From: Klebsiella quasipneumoniae subsp. quasipneumoniae
GTDB lineage: Bacteria; Pseudomonadota; Gammaproteobacteria; Enterobacterales; Enterobacteriaceae
Direction of reading: 5' to 3'
Length of the DNA: 64,000 nucleotides
Assembly (NCBI RefSeq): GCF_020525925.1
Contig: NZ_CP084876.1
Span: forward strand, 372,001-436,000
Below are positions 31,552 to 41,694 of this stretch, in pieces. A program made the translations under genes and the position numbers. The stretch's first letter is position 1, and each line of letters starts with the position of its first letter. The notes beneath the pieces were generated by a model that was given only the letters and a program-made list of their open reading frames with translations, searched no databases and was not told the DNA's origin.

Positions 31552-31921
31552 ATGCTGGATTTTGCTGTGGTTGCCGCTGTCGCTGCTGGCGGCCGGGCGC
31601 GATCCTTTCCTGCCGGTTGAAGATCCTTGCCGCACGGCGCAGCTGTCGCAATGGCGCTATGGCGGCGCGGCCGGCGATGGCGCAGGCTGGACGGGGTTTT
31701 TGCAGGATGGAAGCGGCATGTGGCGACGGGTACGCCTGGATGAGCAATTGCCCACGGGCTGGCGGGTGAGTCGGCTGACGGCCGGCGAGCTGGACATCGT
31801 CACGCCTCCGGGATGTGAACCGCCAGCGTGGCGCTGGCAACGTGAAGGAAAACAAGATGATGCGATGGATAAGCCTGCTGCTTCTGCTGCTACCGCTGGC
31901 GGTGGTCGCCGCGCGAAATGA
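31541..31921 (+). CDS. hofP: HofP (PilP-like protein)
   Basis: PilP-like protein of 126 residues (134 in E. coli). A hydrophobic N-terminus (about 5-18) serves as a signal or anchor. The stretch RDPFLPVEDPC and SQWRYGG, then GCEPPAWRWQREGK, match conserved islands of E. coli HofP. The C-terminal 20 residues are an Ala/Gly/Lys-rich tail encoded in another frame than hofQ, which begins inside this gene; the overlap with hofQ is 65 bases, unusually long. Confidence 0.85.
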   Translation: MGGKCWILLWLPLSLLAAGRDPFLPVEDPCRTAQLSQWRYGGAAGDGAGWTGFLQDGSGMWRRVRLDEQLPTGWRVSRLTAGELDIVTPPGCEPPAWRWQREGKQDDAMDKPAASAATAGGGRRAK

Positions 31922-33098
31922 CAAGCCGGTTTCGCTGGTCGTTGACGACGCGCCAGTGGCCCAGGTGCTGCAAGCCCTGGCCGAAATGAACCATAAGAAC
32001 CTCGTTGTCGCACCGGACGTCAGCGGCACGCTCTCCCTGCGCCTGCAGAAGGTCCCCTGGACCCAGGCGCTGCGGGCAGTGGCGGATAGCGCAGGCCTCT
32101 CTTTGCAACAGCAGGGGACGGTCATCTACGCGCATACGCAGGCCTGGCAAAAAGCCAATCTGGCGCAGCGCGAAGCTGAACAGGCGAAACGTCTGCAGAA
32201 CCTGCCGCTGCTGGCGGAGAGCGTGACGCTGCACTATGCCGATGCCGAGGAGCTGGCTAAAAGCGGCGGTAAGTTGCTTAGCGCCCGGGGAAACCTGATG
32301 GCGGACAAGCGGACCAATCGGCTGCTGATCCGCGATGATGCGCGGCATCTGCCGGCGCTGAAGGCCTGGGCGCAGGAGATGGATCTGCCGGTCGGACAGG
32401 TGGAGCTGGCCGCCCATATCGTGTCGATGAGCGAAACCAGCCTGCGTGAACTGGGGGTGAAGTGGCGGCTGGCGGAGGCTGAAAGCACCCCGGGATCCGG
32501 GCACATCACCACCCTAAGCAGCGATGTGTCGGTCAACGATGCCAGCACCCGCGCAGGCTTTAACATCGGCAAAATTAACGGGCGCTTGCTTGAGCTGGAG
32601 CTTTCCGCGCTGGAGCGCAAGCAGCAGGTCGAGATTATCGCCAGTCCTCGTTTGCTCGCCTCCCATATGCAGCCCGCCAGCATCAAGCAGGGGAGCGAGA
32701 TCCCCTATCAGGTCTCCAGCGGTGAAAGCGGCGCCACGTCGGTGGAGTTTAAAGAGGCGGTGCTGGGCATGGAGGTGACGCCGACGGTGCTGCAGCAGGG
32801 GAGAGTGCGGTTGAAGCTGCGAATAAGCGAGAACACGCCAGGCCAGGTGCTGAAGCAGGATAACGGCGAGGCGCTGGCCATTGATAAACAGGAGATCGAG
32901 ACCCTGGTGGAAGTCCGCAGCGGCGAGACCCTGGCATTGGGCGGCATCTTTTCGCAGAAAAACAAAACCGCCCGCGACAGCGTCCCGCTGCTTGGCGATA
33001 TCCCGGTGCTGGGGCGTCTGTTTCGCCGCGACGGGAAAGATAATGAACGCCGTGAACTGGTTGTCTTTATTACGCCACGGATTCTGGCAGTACGTTAA
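31857..33098 (+). CDS. hofQ: HofQ outer-membrane secretin (PilQ-like)
   Basis: Secretin of the PilQ/ComE type that would form an outer-membrane channel for DNA or a pseudopilus. The ATG at 31857 (a second at 31860) follows AAGGAA and gives 413 residues, near the 412 of E. coli. A signal peptide (core SLLLLLLPLAVVAA) precedes an STN-like N-terminal domain, then the N1 domain, and the secretin core at about 240-413 (KQQVEIIASPRLL, EIPYQVSSG, VPLLGDIPVLGRLF, ELVVFITPRIL). It lacks the long N-terminal AMIN region of true PilQ. Last gene of hofMNOPQ. Confidence 0.94.
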   Translation: MMRWISLLLLLLPLAVVAARNDKPVSLVVDDAPVAQVLQALAEMNHKNLVVAPDVSGTLSLRLQKVPWTQALRAVADSAGLSLQQQGTVIYAHTQAWQKANLAQREAEQAKRLQNLPLLAESVTLHYADAEELAKSGGKLLSARGNLMADKRTNRLLIRDDARHLPALKAWAQEMDLPVGQVELAAHIVSMSETSLRELGVKWRLAEAESTPGSGHITTLSSDVSVNDASTRAGFNIGKINGRLLELELSALERKQQVEIIASPRLLASHMQPASIKQGSEIPYQVSSGESGATSVEFKEAVLGMEVTPTVLQQGRVRLKLRISENTPGQVLKQDNGEALAIDKQEIETLVEVRSGETLALGGIFSQKNKTARDSVPLLGDIPVLGRLFRRDGKDNERRELVVFITPRILAVR

Positions 33099-33368
33099 GC
33101 AGGTTTTTCATGCTAAACACGTTTCAGGTGTTTGACGTGAGGACGGATTTAGCATACAAGGGGTACCGATTTGAGAGTCGGGTACGACATCAATCCTCCC
33201 TTTATTGTCCGGCGATTTTATTCAGTTGCCAAACCAGCCGGAGTATTGAGATAATTTTTAGTCTGACTCTCGCTCTATTGCATATGAGGTTTCAGTTCAT
33301 GCCCTGCGGCGCTGGGTGTCTGCGAAGCGGGTTTATCATTAACGAATAGTCTTAGTAGTACCGAAAAA

Positions 33369-33890
33369 ATGGCAGAGAAACGCAATATCTTTCTGGTTGG
33401 GCCTATGGGTGCCGGCAAAAGCACTATTGGGCGCCAGTTAGCCCAACAGCTCAACATGGAATTTTACGATTCTGATCAAGAGATTGAGAAACGCACTGGC
33501 GCTGATGTGGGCTGGGTCTTCGATGTTGAAGGCGAAGAAGGCTTCCGCGACCGTGAAGAAAAAATTATCAATGAGTTGACGGAAAAACAGGGGATTGTGC
33601 TGGCGACTGGCGGCGGCTCTGTAAAATCCCGTGAAACGCGTAACCGTCTCTCCGCCCGCGGCGTGGTGGTCTACCTGGAAACAACGATCGAGAAGCAGTT
33701 GGCCCGTACGCAGCGCGATAAAAAGCGTCCTTTGCTACAAGTCGATGCGCCGCCTCGTGAAGTACTGGAAGCGCTGGCTGACGAGCGTAACCCGCTGTAT
33801 GAAGAGATCGCCGATGTGACTATCCGCACAGACGATCAGAGTGCGAAAGTCGTCGCGAACCAGATTATTCATATGCTGGAAAGCAACTGA
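33369..33890 (+). CDS. aroK: Shikimate kinase 1 AroK
   Basis: Phosphorylates shikimate to shikimate-3-phosphate in the chorismate pathway; 173 residues. The Walker A motif [11 protein letters not shown] spans residues 11-21, the Asp33/Asp35 region DSDQEIEKR and the Arg58-containing GFRDREE shape the shikimate site, and ATGGGSV is the conserved glycine-rich loop. The LID region carries [10 protein letters not shown]. It is followed by aroB after 55 bases and starts a multi-gene cluster running to trpS. A 270-base spacer lies between it and hofQ, which should hold its promoters. Confidence 0.98.
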   Translation: MAEKRNIFLVGPMGAGKSTIGRQLAQQLNMEFYDSDQEIEKRTGADVGWVFDVEGEEGFRDREEKIINELTEKQGIVLATGGGSVKSRETRNRLSARGVVVYLETTIEKQLARTQRDKKRPLLQVDAPPREVLEALADERNPLYEEIADVTIRTDDQSAKVVANQIIHMLESN

Positions 33891-33945
33891 TTCTGGCTTA
33901 ATAAAAGTGCGTCAGAGTAAAAGTCATTGAGGTGGATGTCGCGTT

Positions 33946-35040
33946 ATGGAGAGGCTTACTGTTACCCTCGGGGAACGTAGTTACCCGATTACCATCGCGG
34001 CTGGTTTGTTTAACGATCCAGCTTCCTTCCTGCCACTCAAGTCGGGCGACCAGGCTATGCTGGTCACCAACGAAACGCTGGCGCCGCTTTATCTGGATAC
34101 CGTCCGCTCTGCGCTGGAGCAGGCAGGGGTCAACGTTGACAGCGTGATCCTGCCCGACGGCGAGCAGTATAAAAGCCTGGCGGTGATGGATACCGTATTT
34201 ACCGCGCTGTTACAAAAACCCCATGGCCGCGACACCACGCTGGTGGCGCTCGGCGGCGGTGTTATCGGTGATTTAACCGGTTTCGCCGCGGCAAGCTATC
34301 AGCGCGGCGTGCGTTTTATCCAGGTCCCTACCACCTTGCTGTCGCAGGTCGACTCGTCGGTCGGCGGCAAAACCGCAGTGAACCACCCTCTCGGCAAAAA
34401 CATGATTGGCGCCTTCTGGCAGCCGGTTTCCGTGGTGGTTGATCTTAACTGTCTGAAGACGCTTCCGAAGCGCGAACTCGCTTCCGGACTGGCTGAGGTC
34501 ATCAAGTATGGGGTGATCCTCGACGGCGCATTCTTCAGCTGGCTGGAAAACAACATTGATGCCCTGCTGGCGCTGGATGAAAAGGCCATGGCGTACTGCA
34601 TTCGCCGTTGCTGTGAGCTGAAAGCGGAAGTTGTGGCTGCCGACGAGCGTGAAACCGGGTTACGTGCTTTACTCAATCTTGGACATACCTTCGGCCATGC
34701 TATCGAGGCTGAAATGGGCTACGGTAACTGGCTGCACGGCGAAGCGGTGGCGGCAGGTATGGTGATGGCGGCGCATACGTCCGAGCGGCTGGGGCAGTTC
34801 CGCGCGCAGGATACTCAGCGCCTTATCGATCTGCTCAAGCGTGCAGGTTTACCGGTACGCGGCCCGCAGGAAATGAGTGCGCAGGCGTATTTGCCCCATA
34901 TGATGCGCGATAAGAAAGTACTGGCTGGCGAAATGCGGCTGGTGCTCCCGCTCGCAATAGGAAGCAGCGAGCTGCGCGGCGGAGTGCCGCATGATGTGGT
35001 TCTTGGCGCGATTGCTGATACTCAGCAGGCGCAACAATAA
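33946..35040 (+). CDS. aroB: 3-dehydroquinate synthase AroB
   Basis: NAD- and zinc-dependent enzyme that cyclises DAHP to 3-dehydroquinate; 364 residues. Typical parts are the NAD-binding [19 protein letters not shown], the phosphate/metal segment [12 protein letters not shown], zinc ligands in [18 protein letters not shown] and [11 protein letters not shown]. Second gene of the aroK cluster; damX follows after 84 bases. Confidence 0.98.
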   Translation: MERLTVTLGERSYPITIAAGLFNDPASFLPLKSGDQAMLVTNETLAPLYLDTVRSALEQAGVNVDSVILPDGEQYKSLAVMDTVFTALLQKPHGRDTTLVALGGGVIGDLTGFAAASYQRGVRFIQVPTTLLSQVDSSVGGKTAVNHPLGKNMIGAFWQPVSVVVDLNCLKTLPKRELASGLAEVIKYGVILDGAFFSWLENNIDALLALDEKAMAYCIRRCCELKAEVVAADERETGLRALLNLGHTFGHAIEAEMGYGNWLHGEAVAAGMVMAAHTSERLGQFRAQDTQRLIDLLKRAGLPVRGPQEMSAQAYLPHMMRDKKVLAGEMRLVLPLAIGSSELRGGVPHDVVLGAIADTQQAQQ

Positions 35041-35124
35041 GAAGGTCTGGCCGCGTTCGCGCGGCGTTATCATTTCGGGTGATGTGCAATAATCGTGAGC
35101 ATAAGCCTTTTAGTGGGGTGTTAA

Positions 35125-36414
35125 ATGGATGATTTCAAACCAGAAGACGATATGAAAGCCGATCGCAACGATCGTCGTGCTGGTCGTTCCCGTCAGTCTT
35201 CCGAGCGTGATGCCGATCCGCAGATCAATTTTGACGATGTCGATCTTGATGCCGATGAAGGCCGTCCGACGCGCGCCGGCAAGGCCCGTCGTGAGCGTGA
35301 AGAGGAAGAGTTCGAAGAAGAACTGGATGCGGAAGATGAGGAGATGCTCGAAGAGCAGCCTGTAGAGCGTCGTCCGCGTAAGCGTAAAAAAGCGCCGGCG
35401 AAACCCGCTTCCCGCCAGTACATCATGATGGGTGTGGGGATTCTGGTGCTGTTGCTGTTAATCGTAGGTATCGGTTCCGCGCTGAAATCGCCATCTTCGT
35501 CCAGCCAGCAGACCGCTTCCGGCGAGAAGAGCATTAATCTGTCTGACGACCAGTCCGCCAGCACGCCAGCTGCCGGCCAGGATCAGACTGCCGCCAATAC
35601 CACCACACAGCAGGACGTCACGGTACCGCCAATTGCCGCGAACCCGACCCAGGGCCAGGCAGCGGCAGAGCCGCAGGGCCAGCAGCGTGTTGAAGTTCAG
35701 GGCGATCTGAATAACGCGCTGACCCAGCAGCAGGGCCAGCTGGACGGCGCCGTAGCTAACTCGACGCTGCCAACTGAACCGGCAACAGTCGCGCCGATCC
35801 GTAATGGCGCCAGTGGCGCCGCGGCGCCGCGCCAGACGATCGAACGTCAGACGGCGGCAACGCCGCGTCCGGCCGAGCGTAAGCACACCGTCATCGAAGC
35901 GAAGCCGCAGCCGAAACCACAGGCGGTGGCGAAAGCGCCGGTAGAAACGAAACCGGTCCAGCCGAAGCATGTTGAAAGCGCGGCCACTACCGCTCCGGCG
36001 AAAACGACCGTCAGCGAAAGTAAACCGGCAGCCACCGCGCAGAGCAAACCAGCCACGACCGCGACGACCGCAGCGCCAGCCGCAACGGCAGCCGCGGCAG
36101 CGCCGGCGGCGAAGAGCGGTAAAACGGCAGGTGACGTCAGCTCGATGAAATCTGCGCCGTCGGGTAACTATACCCTGCAGCTCAGCAGCTCCTCTAACTA
36201 TGAAAACCTGAATAACTGGGCGAAGAAAGAGAAGCTGGACAGATATGTTGTCTATGAAACGTCGCGTAACGGCCAACCGTGGTACGTGCTGGTGAGCGGT
36301 ATCTATTCATCGAAAGATGAAGCGAAACGCGCGGTCACCTCGCTGCCGCCGGACGTGCAGGCGAAAAATCCATGGGCAAAACCACTGCATCAGGTTCAGG
36401 CTGATCTGAAATAA
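35125..36414 (+). CDS. damX: Cell division protein DamX (SPOR domain)
   Basis: Septal-ring protein that binds denuded peptidoglycan at division sites. Of 429 residues, the cytoplasmic N-terminus (1-98) is highly charged, with acidic/basic runs such as the [17 protein letters not shown] segment. One membrane helix lies at about 99-120 ([15 protein letters not shown]). The periplasmic linker is long, low in complexity and rich in Ala, Pro, Thr and Gln. The SPOR domain at about 343-425 holds [17 protein letters not shown] and [15 protein letters not shown]. It lies between aroB and dam, as in E. coli. Confidence 0.97.
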   Translation: MDDFKPEDDMKADRNDRRAGRSRQSSERDADPQINFDDVDLDADEGRPTRAGKARREREEEEFEEELDAEDEEMLEEQPVERRPRKRKKAPAKPASRQYIMMGVGILVLLLLIVGIGSALKSPSSSSQQTASGEKSINLSDDQSASTPAAGQDQTAANTTTQQDVTVPPIAANPTQGQAAAEPQGQQRVEVQGDLNNALTQQQGQLDGAVANSTLPTEPATVAPIRNGASGAAAPRQTIERQTAATPRPAERKHTVIEAKPQPKPQAVAKAPVETKPVQPKHVESAATTAPAKTTVSESKPAATAQSKPATTATTAAPAATAAAAAPAAKSGKTAGDVSSMKSAPSGNYTLQLSSSSNYENLNNWAKKEKLDRYVVYETSRNGQPWYVLVSGIYSSKDEAKRAVTSLPPDVQAKNPWAKPLHQVQADLK

Positions 36415-36492
36415 TGCCGTGGGGTAGTCTTAAGCGCAGGATGCTGTCGGAGCTTTCTCCACAGCCGGAGAATGTGTAATTAGTTAGGCAGC

Positions 36493-37320
36493 ATGAAAAA
36501 GAATCGCGCTTTTCTAAAGTGGGCAGGGGGGAAGTACCCCCTGCTTGACGATATTAAAAAGCATTTGCCGGAAGGTGAGTGCTTAATCGAGCCCTTTGTG
36601 GGCGCCGGGTCGGTATTTCTCAATACCGACTTTTCTCGTTATATCCTCGCGGATATCAACAGTGATTTAATCGGCCTGTACAACATCGTCAAATTGCGCA
36701 CCGACGAGTATGTCGCTGCCGCCCGCGAGATGTTTACCCCGGAAAACAACGTCGCTGAGCGCTACTACCAGTACCGAGATGAATTCAACCAGAGCCAGGA
36801 TCCGCTGCGTCGCGCGGTGCTGTTCCTGTATCTGAACCGTCACGGCTACAACGGCCTGTGTCGCTACAATTTGCGCGGCGAATTCAATGTGCCGTTTGGC
36901 CGCTATAAGAAGCCCTATTTCCCCGAGGCTGAGCTCTATCATTTTGCCGACAAGGCGCAAAACGCTGAGTTTTACTGCGAATCTTATGAAGAGTGCATGC
37001 AGCGTGCGGATAGCCGCACGGTGGTGTATTGCGATCCGCCCTATGCGCCGTTGACGGCGACGGCGAACTTTACCGCCTACCACACCAACAGCTTCAACCT
37101 GGAGCAACAGGTGCTGCTGGCGCAAAAGGCGGAATCGCTGATGAAGAAACGGATCCCGGTGCTGATTTCCAACCACCGCACGCCGTTGACGCAGGAGTGG
37201 TATAAAAACGCGGCAGAAACGCATATTGTGAAGGTTCGGCGCAGCATCAGCAGCAACGGTGGTACGCGTAAAAAGGTGGACGAGCTCTTAGCGCTCTACC
37301 GTCCGCCTAAGACCAAATAA
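36493..37320 (+). CDS. dam: DNA adenine methyltransferase Dam
   Basis: Methylates adenine N6 in GATC, governing mismatch repair strand choice, replication timing and gene expression; 275 residues (278 in E. coli). Motif I for SAM binding is [12 protein letters not shown] near the N-terminus with [12 protein letters not shown]; the catalytic motif IV is DPPY at residues 181-184; the target recognition region contains [13 protein letters not shown]. It is within the aroK cluster, 78 bases after damX, and 17 bases ahead of rpe. Confidence 0.98.
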   Translation: MKKNRAFLKWAGGKYPLLDDIKKHLPEGECLIEPFVGAGSVFLNTDFSRYILADINSDLIGLYNIVKLRTDEYVAAAREMFTPENNVAERYYQYRDEFNQSQDPLRRAVLFLYLNRHGYNGLCRYNLRGEFNVPFGRYKKPYFPEAELYHFADKAQNAEFYCESYEECMQRADSRTVVYCDPPYAPLTATANFTAYHTNSFNLEQQVLLAQKAESLMKKRIPVLISNHRTPLTQEWYKNAAETHIVKVRRSISSNGGTRKKVDELLALYRPPKTK

Positions 37321-37337
37321 ATTTCAAGGAGATGCGG

Positions 37338-38015
37338 ATGAAGCAGTATTTGATTGCCCCTTCGATTCTGTCGGCTGATTTTGCCCGTCTGGGTGAGGAT
37401 ACCGCGAAGGCGCTGGCGGCGGGTGCGGATGTCGTGCACTTCGACGTCATGGACAACCACTACGTGCCGAACCTGACGATTGGCCCGATGGTGCTGAAGT
37501 CGCTGCGTAACTACGGTATTACCGCGCCGATCGACGTCCACCTGATGGTGAAGCCGGTCGACCGCATCATTCCTGATTTTGCCGAAGCTGGCGCCAGCAT
37601 CATCACCTTCCACCCGGAAGCCTCCGAACACGTCGACCGCAGCCTGCAGCTTATCAAAGAGCACGGCTGTAAAGCGGGCCTGGTGTTTAACCCCGCGACG
37701 CCGCTGAGCTATCTCGATTACGTGATGGATAAGCTGGACGTGATCCTGCTGATGTCGGTTAACCCGGGCTTTGGCGGCCAGTCCTTTATTCCGCAGACGC
37801 TGGATAAACTGCGTGAAGTGCGCCAGCGCATCGATGCGTCCGGCTACGATATTCGCCTGGAAGTGGATGGCGGAGTGAAAGCGAGCAATATCGGCGAAAT
37901 CGCCGCGGCGGGTGCGGATATGTTCGTTGCCGGTTCGGCGATCTTCGGCCAGCCGGACTACAAGAAAGTCATTGATCACATGCGTAATGAATTAGCGAAG
38001 GTAAGTCATGGATAA
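37338..38015 (+). CDS. rpe: Ribulose-phosphate 3-epimerase Rpe
   Basis: Interconverts ribulose-5-phosphate and xylulose-5-phosphate in the pentose phosphate pathway. The ATG at 37338 ([10 protein letters not shown]) gives 225 residues as in E. coli; it follows an AAGGAGATG ribosome-binding site. TIM-barrel motifs include [16 protein letters not shown] with metal-binding His/Asp, [10 protein letters not shown], and LEVDGGV. It overlaps gph by 8 bases. Confidence 0.98.
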   Translation: MKQYLIAPSILSADFARLGEDTAKALAAGADVVHFDVMDNHYVPNLTIGPMVLKSLRNYGITAPIDVHLMVKPVDRIIPDFAEAGASIITFHPEASEHVDRSLQLIKEHGCKAGLVFNPATPLSYLDYVMDKLDVILLMSVNPGFGGQSFIPQTLDKLREVRQRIDASGYDIRLEVDGGVKASNIGEIAAAGADMFVAGSAIFGQPDYKKVIDHMRNELAKVSHG

Positions 38016-38769
38016 ATTACAGGCGATCCGCGGCATCGCGTTTGATCTCGACGGCACGCTGGTGGACAGCGCGCCGGGTCTGACCGCCGCCGTTGATAAC
38101 GCCCTCTACGCCCTGGAGCTGCCGGTGGCGGGAGAAGAACGCGTCGTGACCTGGATCGGCAACGGCGCCGATGTTCTGATGGAGCGGGCGCTGACCTGGG
38201 CTCGTCAGGAGCGTGCAACGTTACGTGCGGCGATGGGCAAGCCTTCCGTCGACGATCATGATATTCCGCAAGACGAACAGCTGCGCATTTTGCGTAAACT
38301 GTTTGACCGCTATTACGCCGAAGCGGCGGAAGAGGGCAGTTTCCTGTTTCCGGCAGTGGCCGATACGCTCGGCGCGCTGCAGGCCAAAGGCCTGCCGCTG
38401 GCGCTGGTGACCAATAAGCCGACGCCGTTCGTCGCCCCGCTGCTGGACGCGCTCGATATTGCGAAATACTTTACCGTGGTGATCGGCGGCGATGACGTAC
38501 AGAACAAAAAGCCGCATCCGGAACCGCTGCTGCTGGTGGCGCAAAAGCTCGGCCTGACGCCGGAGGCGCTGCTGTTCGTCGGCGATTCCCGTAATGATAT
38601 TCAGGCGGCCAAAGCGGCAGGCTGCTGCTCTGTTGGCCTGACCTACGGCTATAACTATGGCGAACCGCTTGCGCTGAGCGAGCCGGACTATCTCTTCGAC
38701 CAGTTTAATGAACTCTTACCCGCTCTCGGGTTACCGCACAGTGAAACTCAGGAATTGAAACATGACTAA
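38008..38769 (+). CDS. gph: Phosphoglycolate phosphatase Gph
   Basis: HAD phosphatase that removes 2-phosphoglycolate, mostly formed from repair of DNA 3'-phosphoglycolate ends; 253 residues. HAD motif [12 protein letters not shown] is at the N-terminus, motif [10 protein letters not shown], motif III lysine in [11 protein letters not shown], and motif [14 protein letters not shown]. Overlaps rpe and trpS by 8 bases each, a translationally coupled block. Confidence 0.98.
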   Translation: MDKLQAIRGIAFDLDGTLVDSAPGLTAAVDNALYALELPVAGEERVVTWIGNGADVLMERALTWARQERATLRAAMGKPSVDDHDIPQDEQLRILRKLFDRYYAEAAEEGSFLFPAVADTLGALQAKGLPLALVTNKPTPFVAPLLDALDIAKYFTVVIGGDDVQNKKPHPEPLLLVAQKLGLTPEALLFVGDSRNDIQAAKAAGCCSVGLTYGYNYGEPLALSEPDYLFDQFNELLPALGLPHSETQELKHD

Positions 38770-39766
38770 GCCCATCGTTTTTAGTGGCGCACAGCCCTCA
38801 GGTGAACTGACCATTGGCAACTACATGGGTGCGCTGCGTCAGTGGGTAAACATGCAGGACGATTACCACTGCATCTATTGCATCGTGGACCAGCACGCCA
38901 TCACCGTGCGCCAGGATCCGCAGCAGCTGCGTAAGGCGACGCTGGACACCCTGGCGCTGTATCTGGCCTGCGGCATCGACCCGCAGAAAAGCACTATTTT
39001 CGTTCAGTCTCACGTGCCGGAACATGCCCAGTTAGGCTGGGCGCTGAACTGCTACACCTATTTCGGCGAACTGAGCCGCATGACCCAGTTTAAAGACAAG
39101 TCCGCGCGCTACGCGGAGAACATCAACGCCGGTCTGTTTGATTATCCGGTACTGATGGCCGCTGACATTCTGCTGTACCAGACCAACCAGGTTCCGGTGG
39201 GCGAAGATCAGAAACAGCACCTTGAACTGAGCCGCGATATCGCCCAGCGTTTTAACGCCATCTACGGCGATATTTTTAAAGTGCCTGAGCCGTTTATCCC
39301 TAAATCCGGCGCGCGCGTGATGTCGCTGCTGGAGCCGACGAAAAAGATGTCCAAGTCCGACGACAACCGCAACAACGTCATCGGCCTGCTGGAAGACCCG
39401 AAATCGGTGGTCAAGAAGATCAAACGTGCGGTCACCGACTCCGACGAGCCGCCGGTGGTGCGCTACGACCTGAAAGAGAAAGCGGGCGTCTCCAACCTGC
39501 TGGATATCCTCTCCGCGGTCACCGGGAAAACCATTCCTGAGCTGGAGCAGCATTTCGAAGGCAAAATGTATGGCCACCTGAAAGGCGAAGTCGCCGAAGC
39601 GGTATCGGGCATGCTGATTGACCTGCAGGAGCGCTATCACCGTTTCCGTAACGACGAAGCGTTTCTCAATCAGGTGATGAAGGACGGCGCAGAAAAGGCC
39701 AGCGCGCGGGCTTCTCAAACCCTGAAAGCGGTATACGAAGCGATTGGCTTTGTCGCCAAGCCGTAA
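38762..39766 (+). CDS. trpS: Tryptophanyl-tRNA synthetase TrpS
   Basis: Class I aminoacyl-tRNA synthetase that charges tRNA-Trp; 334 residues. The HIGH-like TIGN motif is in [16 protein letters not shown] and the KMSKS motif is KMSKSD. A conserved [15 protein letters not shown] segment binds substrate. Last gene of the aroK-aroB-damX-dam-rpe-gph-trpS cluster, followed by a strong terminator. Confidence 0.98.
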   Translation: MTKPIVFSGAQPSGELTIGNYMGALRQWVNMQDDYHCIYCIVDQHAITVRQDPQQLRKATLDTLALYLACGIDPQKSTIFVQSHVPEHAQLGWALNCYTYFGELSRMTQFKDKSARYAENINAGLFDYPVLMAADILLYQTNQVPVGEDQKQHLELSRDIAQRFNAIYGDIFKVPEPFIPKSGARVMSLLEPTKKMSKSDDNRNNVIGLLEDPKSVVKKIKRAVTDSDEPPVVRYDLKEKAGVSNLLDILSAVTGKTIPELEQHFEGKMYGHLKGEVAEAVSGMLIDLQERYHRFRNDEAFLNQVMKDGAEKASARASQTLKAVYEAIGFVAKP

Positions 39767-39779
39767 GCGACGCAACAGC

Positions 39780-39811
39780 TAAAAAGGGCGGGATTATCCC
39801 GCCCTTTTTTA
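39780..39811. terminator. Bidirectional terminator between trpS and cysG
   Basis: AAAAAGGGCGGGAT and ATCCCGCCCTTTTTT pair around TT, with A- and T-runs on both sides. It separates two convergent operons. Confidence 0.93.
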
Positions 39812-39840
39812 TGCCTGTCGTTCACGCCGTCAGGCGAAGG

Positions 39841-41214
39841 TTAGTGGTTCGAGAACCAGTTCAGTTTATCCCGCAGACCGACCACGCGGCCGACAATGAT
39901 CAGCGCCGGGCTGGCCATCTGCTGCGCCAGAATATCCAGCTGTCCTAAGGTGCCGCTGACCACTTTTTGCGTCACGGCGGTGCCGTTCTCGACGATGGCG
40001 GCAGGCATATCTTCCGCCATGCCGTGGGCGATAAGCTTCTCGCGGATCGCCGGCGCCTGGTTCAGACCCATATAGAACACCAGGGTCTGCTTCTCCACCG
40101 CCAGGTTCGCCCAGTCCAGCTCGCCGCCGGTTTTCAGATGGCCGGTGACCAGGCGGACGCCCTGGGCGAAATCGCGATGGGTCAACGGGATCCCCGAGTA
40201 GGCGGAGCAGCCGGAGGCGGCGGTGATGCCGGGCACAACCGAGAAGGGGATCCCCGCCTCGCAGAGGGTCTCCAGCTCCTCTCCGCCGCGGCCAAAGATA
40301 AAGGGATCGCCGCCTTTCAGCCGGACCACGCGTCTTCCTTTTTGCGCTTCGCGCAGCAGGATCTGGTTGATCTCCTCCTGCGGCACGCAGTGATAGCCTG
40401 AGCGCTTGCCGACGAACACCCGGTCGGCATCGCGGCGTACCAGATTCATAATGTCGTCGGAGACCAGCCGGTCATAGACCACCACGTCGGCCTGCTGGAT
40501 CTGCTGCAGGCCCTTGAGCGTGAGCAGCCCGGCGTCACCAGGGCCGGCGCCAACCAGGACGACCTCGCCGCGATGCTCTAACGGCTCGGTCAGCAGCTGC
40601 TCGGTGGTATCCGCCACCGCCTGCCGATCGTCATTGGCCAGCGACTGCGCCAGCCGGTCGTTAACGAACAGCTTCTCCCAGAAGCGGCGGCGTTCGCCAA
40701 CGGTGGCAAACTGCTGCTTCACGCGCGCGCGCAGATGGCCGGCGTAGCGGGCCAGCTGGCCAAGATGCAGGGGTAAGACTGACTCCAGCTTCTCGCGCAA
40801 CAGGCGCGCCAGCACCGGGGATGTCCCGCCCGAGGAGACGGCGACCATCAGCGGCGAGCGGTCGATAATGGACGGCATGATAAAGCTGGCCTGGCGCGGG
40901 GCATCCACCACGTTACAGAAGATACGCCGCGCTTCGGCCGCGTCGCTGACCTGCTGGTTCACCGTCTCATTATCGGTAGCGGCGATGGCCAGCCAGCAGT
41001 TGTCCAGCAGCGAGGGGATAAACTCCCCCTGCACCAGGGTTAGCATCTGTGAATCGGCCCACACATGAAACTGCGGGGTAAAGTCGAGCGCATTGACCGT
41101 GACGTTTGCGCCAGCATCCAGCAGCAGACGGGCCTTGCGTTCGGCGACATCCCCGCCGCCAACCAGTAAACAATCACGCTGGCGCAACTGGCAGAATATG
41201 GGTAAGTGATCCAC
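39841..41214 (-). CDS. cysG: Siroheme synthase CysG
   Basis: Trifunctional enzyme making siroheme from uroporphyrinogen III: methyltransferase, NAD-dependent dehydrogenase and ferrochelatase; 457 residues as in E. coli. The N-terminal CysGB part (1-about 213) has the NAD-binding [19 protein letters not shown] motif; the C-terminal CysGA part has the SAM-binding [15 protein letters not shown] and the [13 protein letters not shown] motifs. Its product serves NirB, encoded upstream, and also sulfite reductase. It is separated from nirD by 153 bases and shares the terminator with trpS. Confidence 0.98.
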   Translation of the reverse strand: MDHLPIFCQLRQRDCLLVGGGDVAERKARLLLDAGANVTVNALDFTPQFHVWADSQMLTLVQGEFIPSLLDNCWLAIAATDNETVNQQVSDAAEARRIFCNVVDAPRQASFIMPSIIDRSPLMVAVSSGGTSPVLARLLREKLESVLPLHLGQLARYAGHLRARVKQQFATVGERRRFWEKLFVNDRLAQSLANDDRQAVADTTEQLLTEPLEHRGEVVLVGAGPGDAGLLTLKGLQQIQQADVVVYDRLVSDDIMNLVRRDADRVFVGKRSGYHCVPQEEINQILLREAQKGRRVVRLKGGDPFIFGRGGEELETLCEAGIPFSVVPGITAASGCSAYSGIPLTHRDFAQGVRLVTGHLKTGGELDWANLAVEKQTLVFYMGLNQAPAIREKLIAHGMAEDMPAAIVENGTAVTQKVVSGTLGQLDILAQQMASPALIIVGRVVGLRDKLNWFSNH

Positions 41215-41335
41215 AGAATAACCTCATAAAAATAAGGGGTAGAAAATGAGTGGTCGTAGAATAGCAGCAAAGGTAATACAAAACATGCGACATATCCCGC
41301 ACTCATGCGCTGTCGGTCAGAAGTGTTACTTATAT

Positions 41336-41357
41336 CTCCCCCCGTGGCCGGGGGGAG
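41336..41357. repeat. GC-rich hairpin between nirD and cysG
   Basis: CTCCCCCCG (41336-41344) and CGGGGGGAG (41349-41357) form a perfect 9-base stem with a TGGC loop. There is no U-run on either strand, so it is more like an mRNA-stabilising or processing hairpin than a terminator. It begins 10 bases after the nirD stop, where E. coli would have nirC. Confidence 0.6.
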
Positions 41358-41367
41358 GACGCGGGAC

Positions 41368-41694
41368 TCACGCCTTAAGCTGAACGTGGCCGTCTTTTAC
41401 CCGGGCGTCGAAACGGGCGATAGAGTGGCTGGCATCTTCCATACACAGGCCGTCGCTCAGGCGGAAACGTTGTTTTTTCAGCGGGCTGGCAACCCACAGG
41501 GCGCCGTCATGCTCGGCGATAATGCCGCGAGACAGTACGCTGGCGTTAAAGAACGGATCGATGTTGCTGATAGCGAACACCCTGTCGTCATGATAGGGAC
41601 GGAAGATCGCCACCTGCTGCTGACCGAGCAGGGCGCAGACGCCGGTGGCGGGCAGGAAGTCGTCAATGTTGCAGATGTTTACCCACTGGCTCAT
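41368..41694 (-). CDS. nirD: Nitrite reductase (NADH) small subunit NirD
   Basis: Small subunit of the cytoplasmic assimilatory/detoxifying NADH nitrite reductase; 108 residues with a Rieske-like fold but without the usual Rieske Cys/His ligands, as is normal for NirD. Conserved stretches are VALLGQQQVAIFRP-like in the N-terminal half, FAISNIDPFFNASVLSRG, and PLKKQRFRLSDGLC. It overlaps nirB by 4 bases, so translation is coupled. Confidence 0.97.
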   Translation of the reverse strand: MSQWVNICNIDDFLPATGVCALLGQQQVAIFRPYHDDRVFAISNIDPFFNASVLSRGIIAEHDGALWVASPLKKQRFRLSDGLCMEDASHSIARFDARVKDGHVQLKA

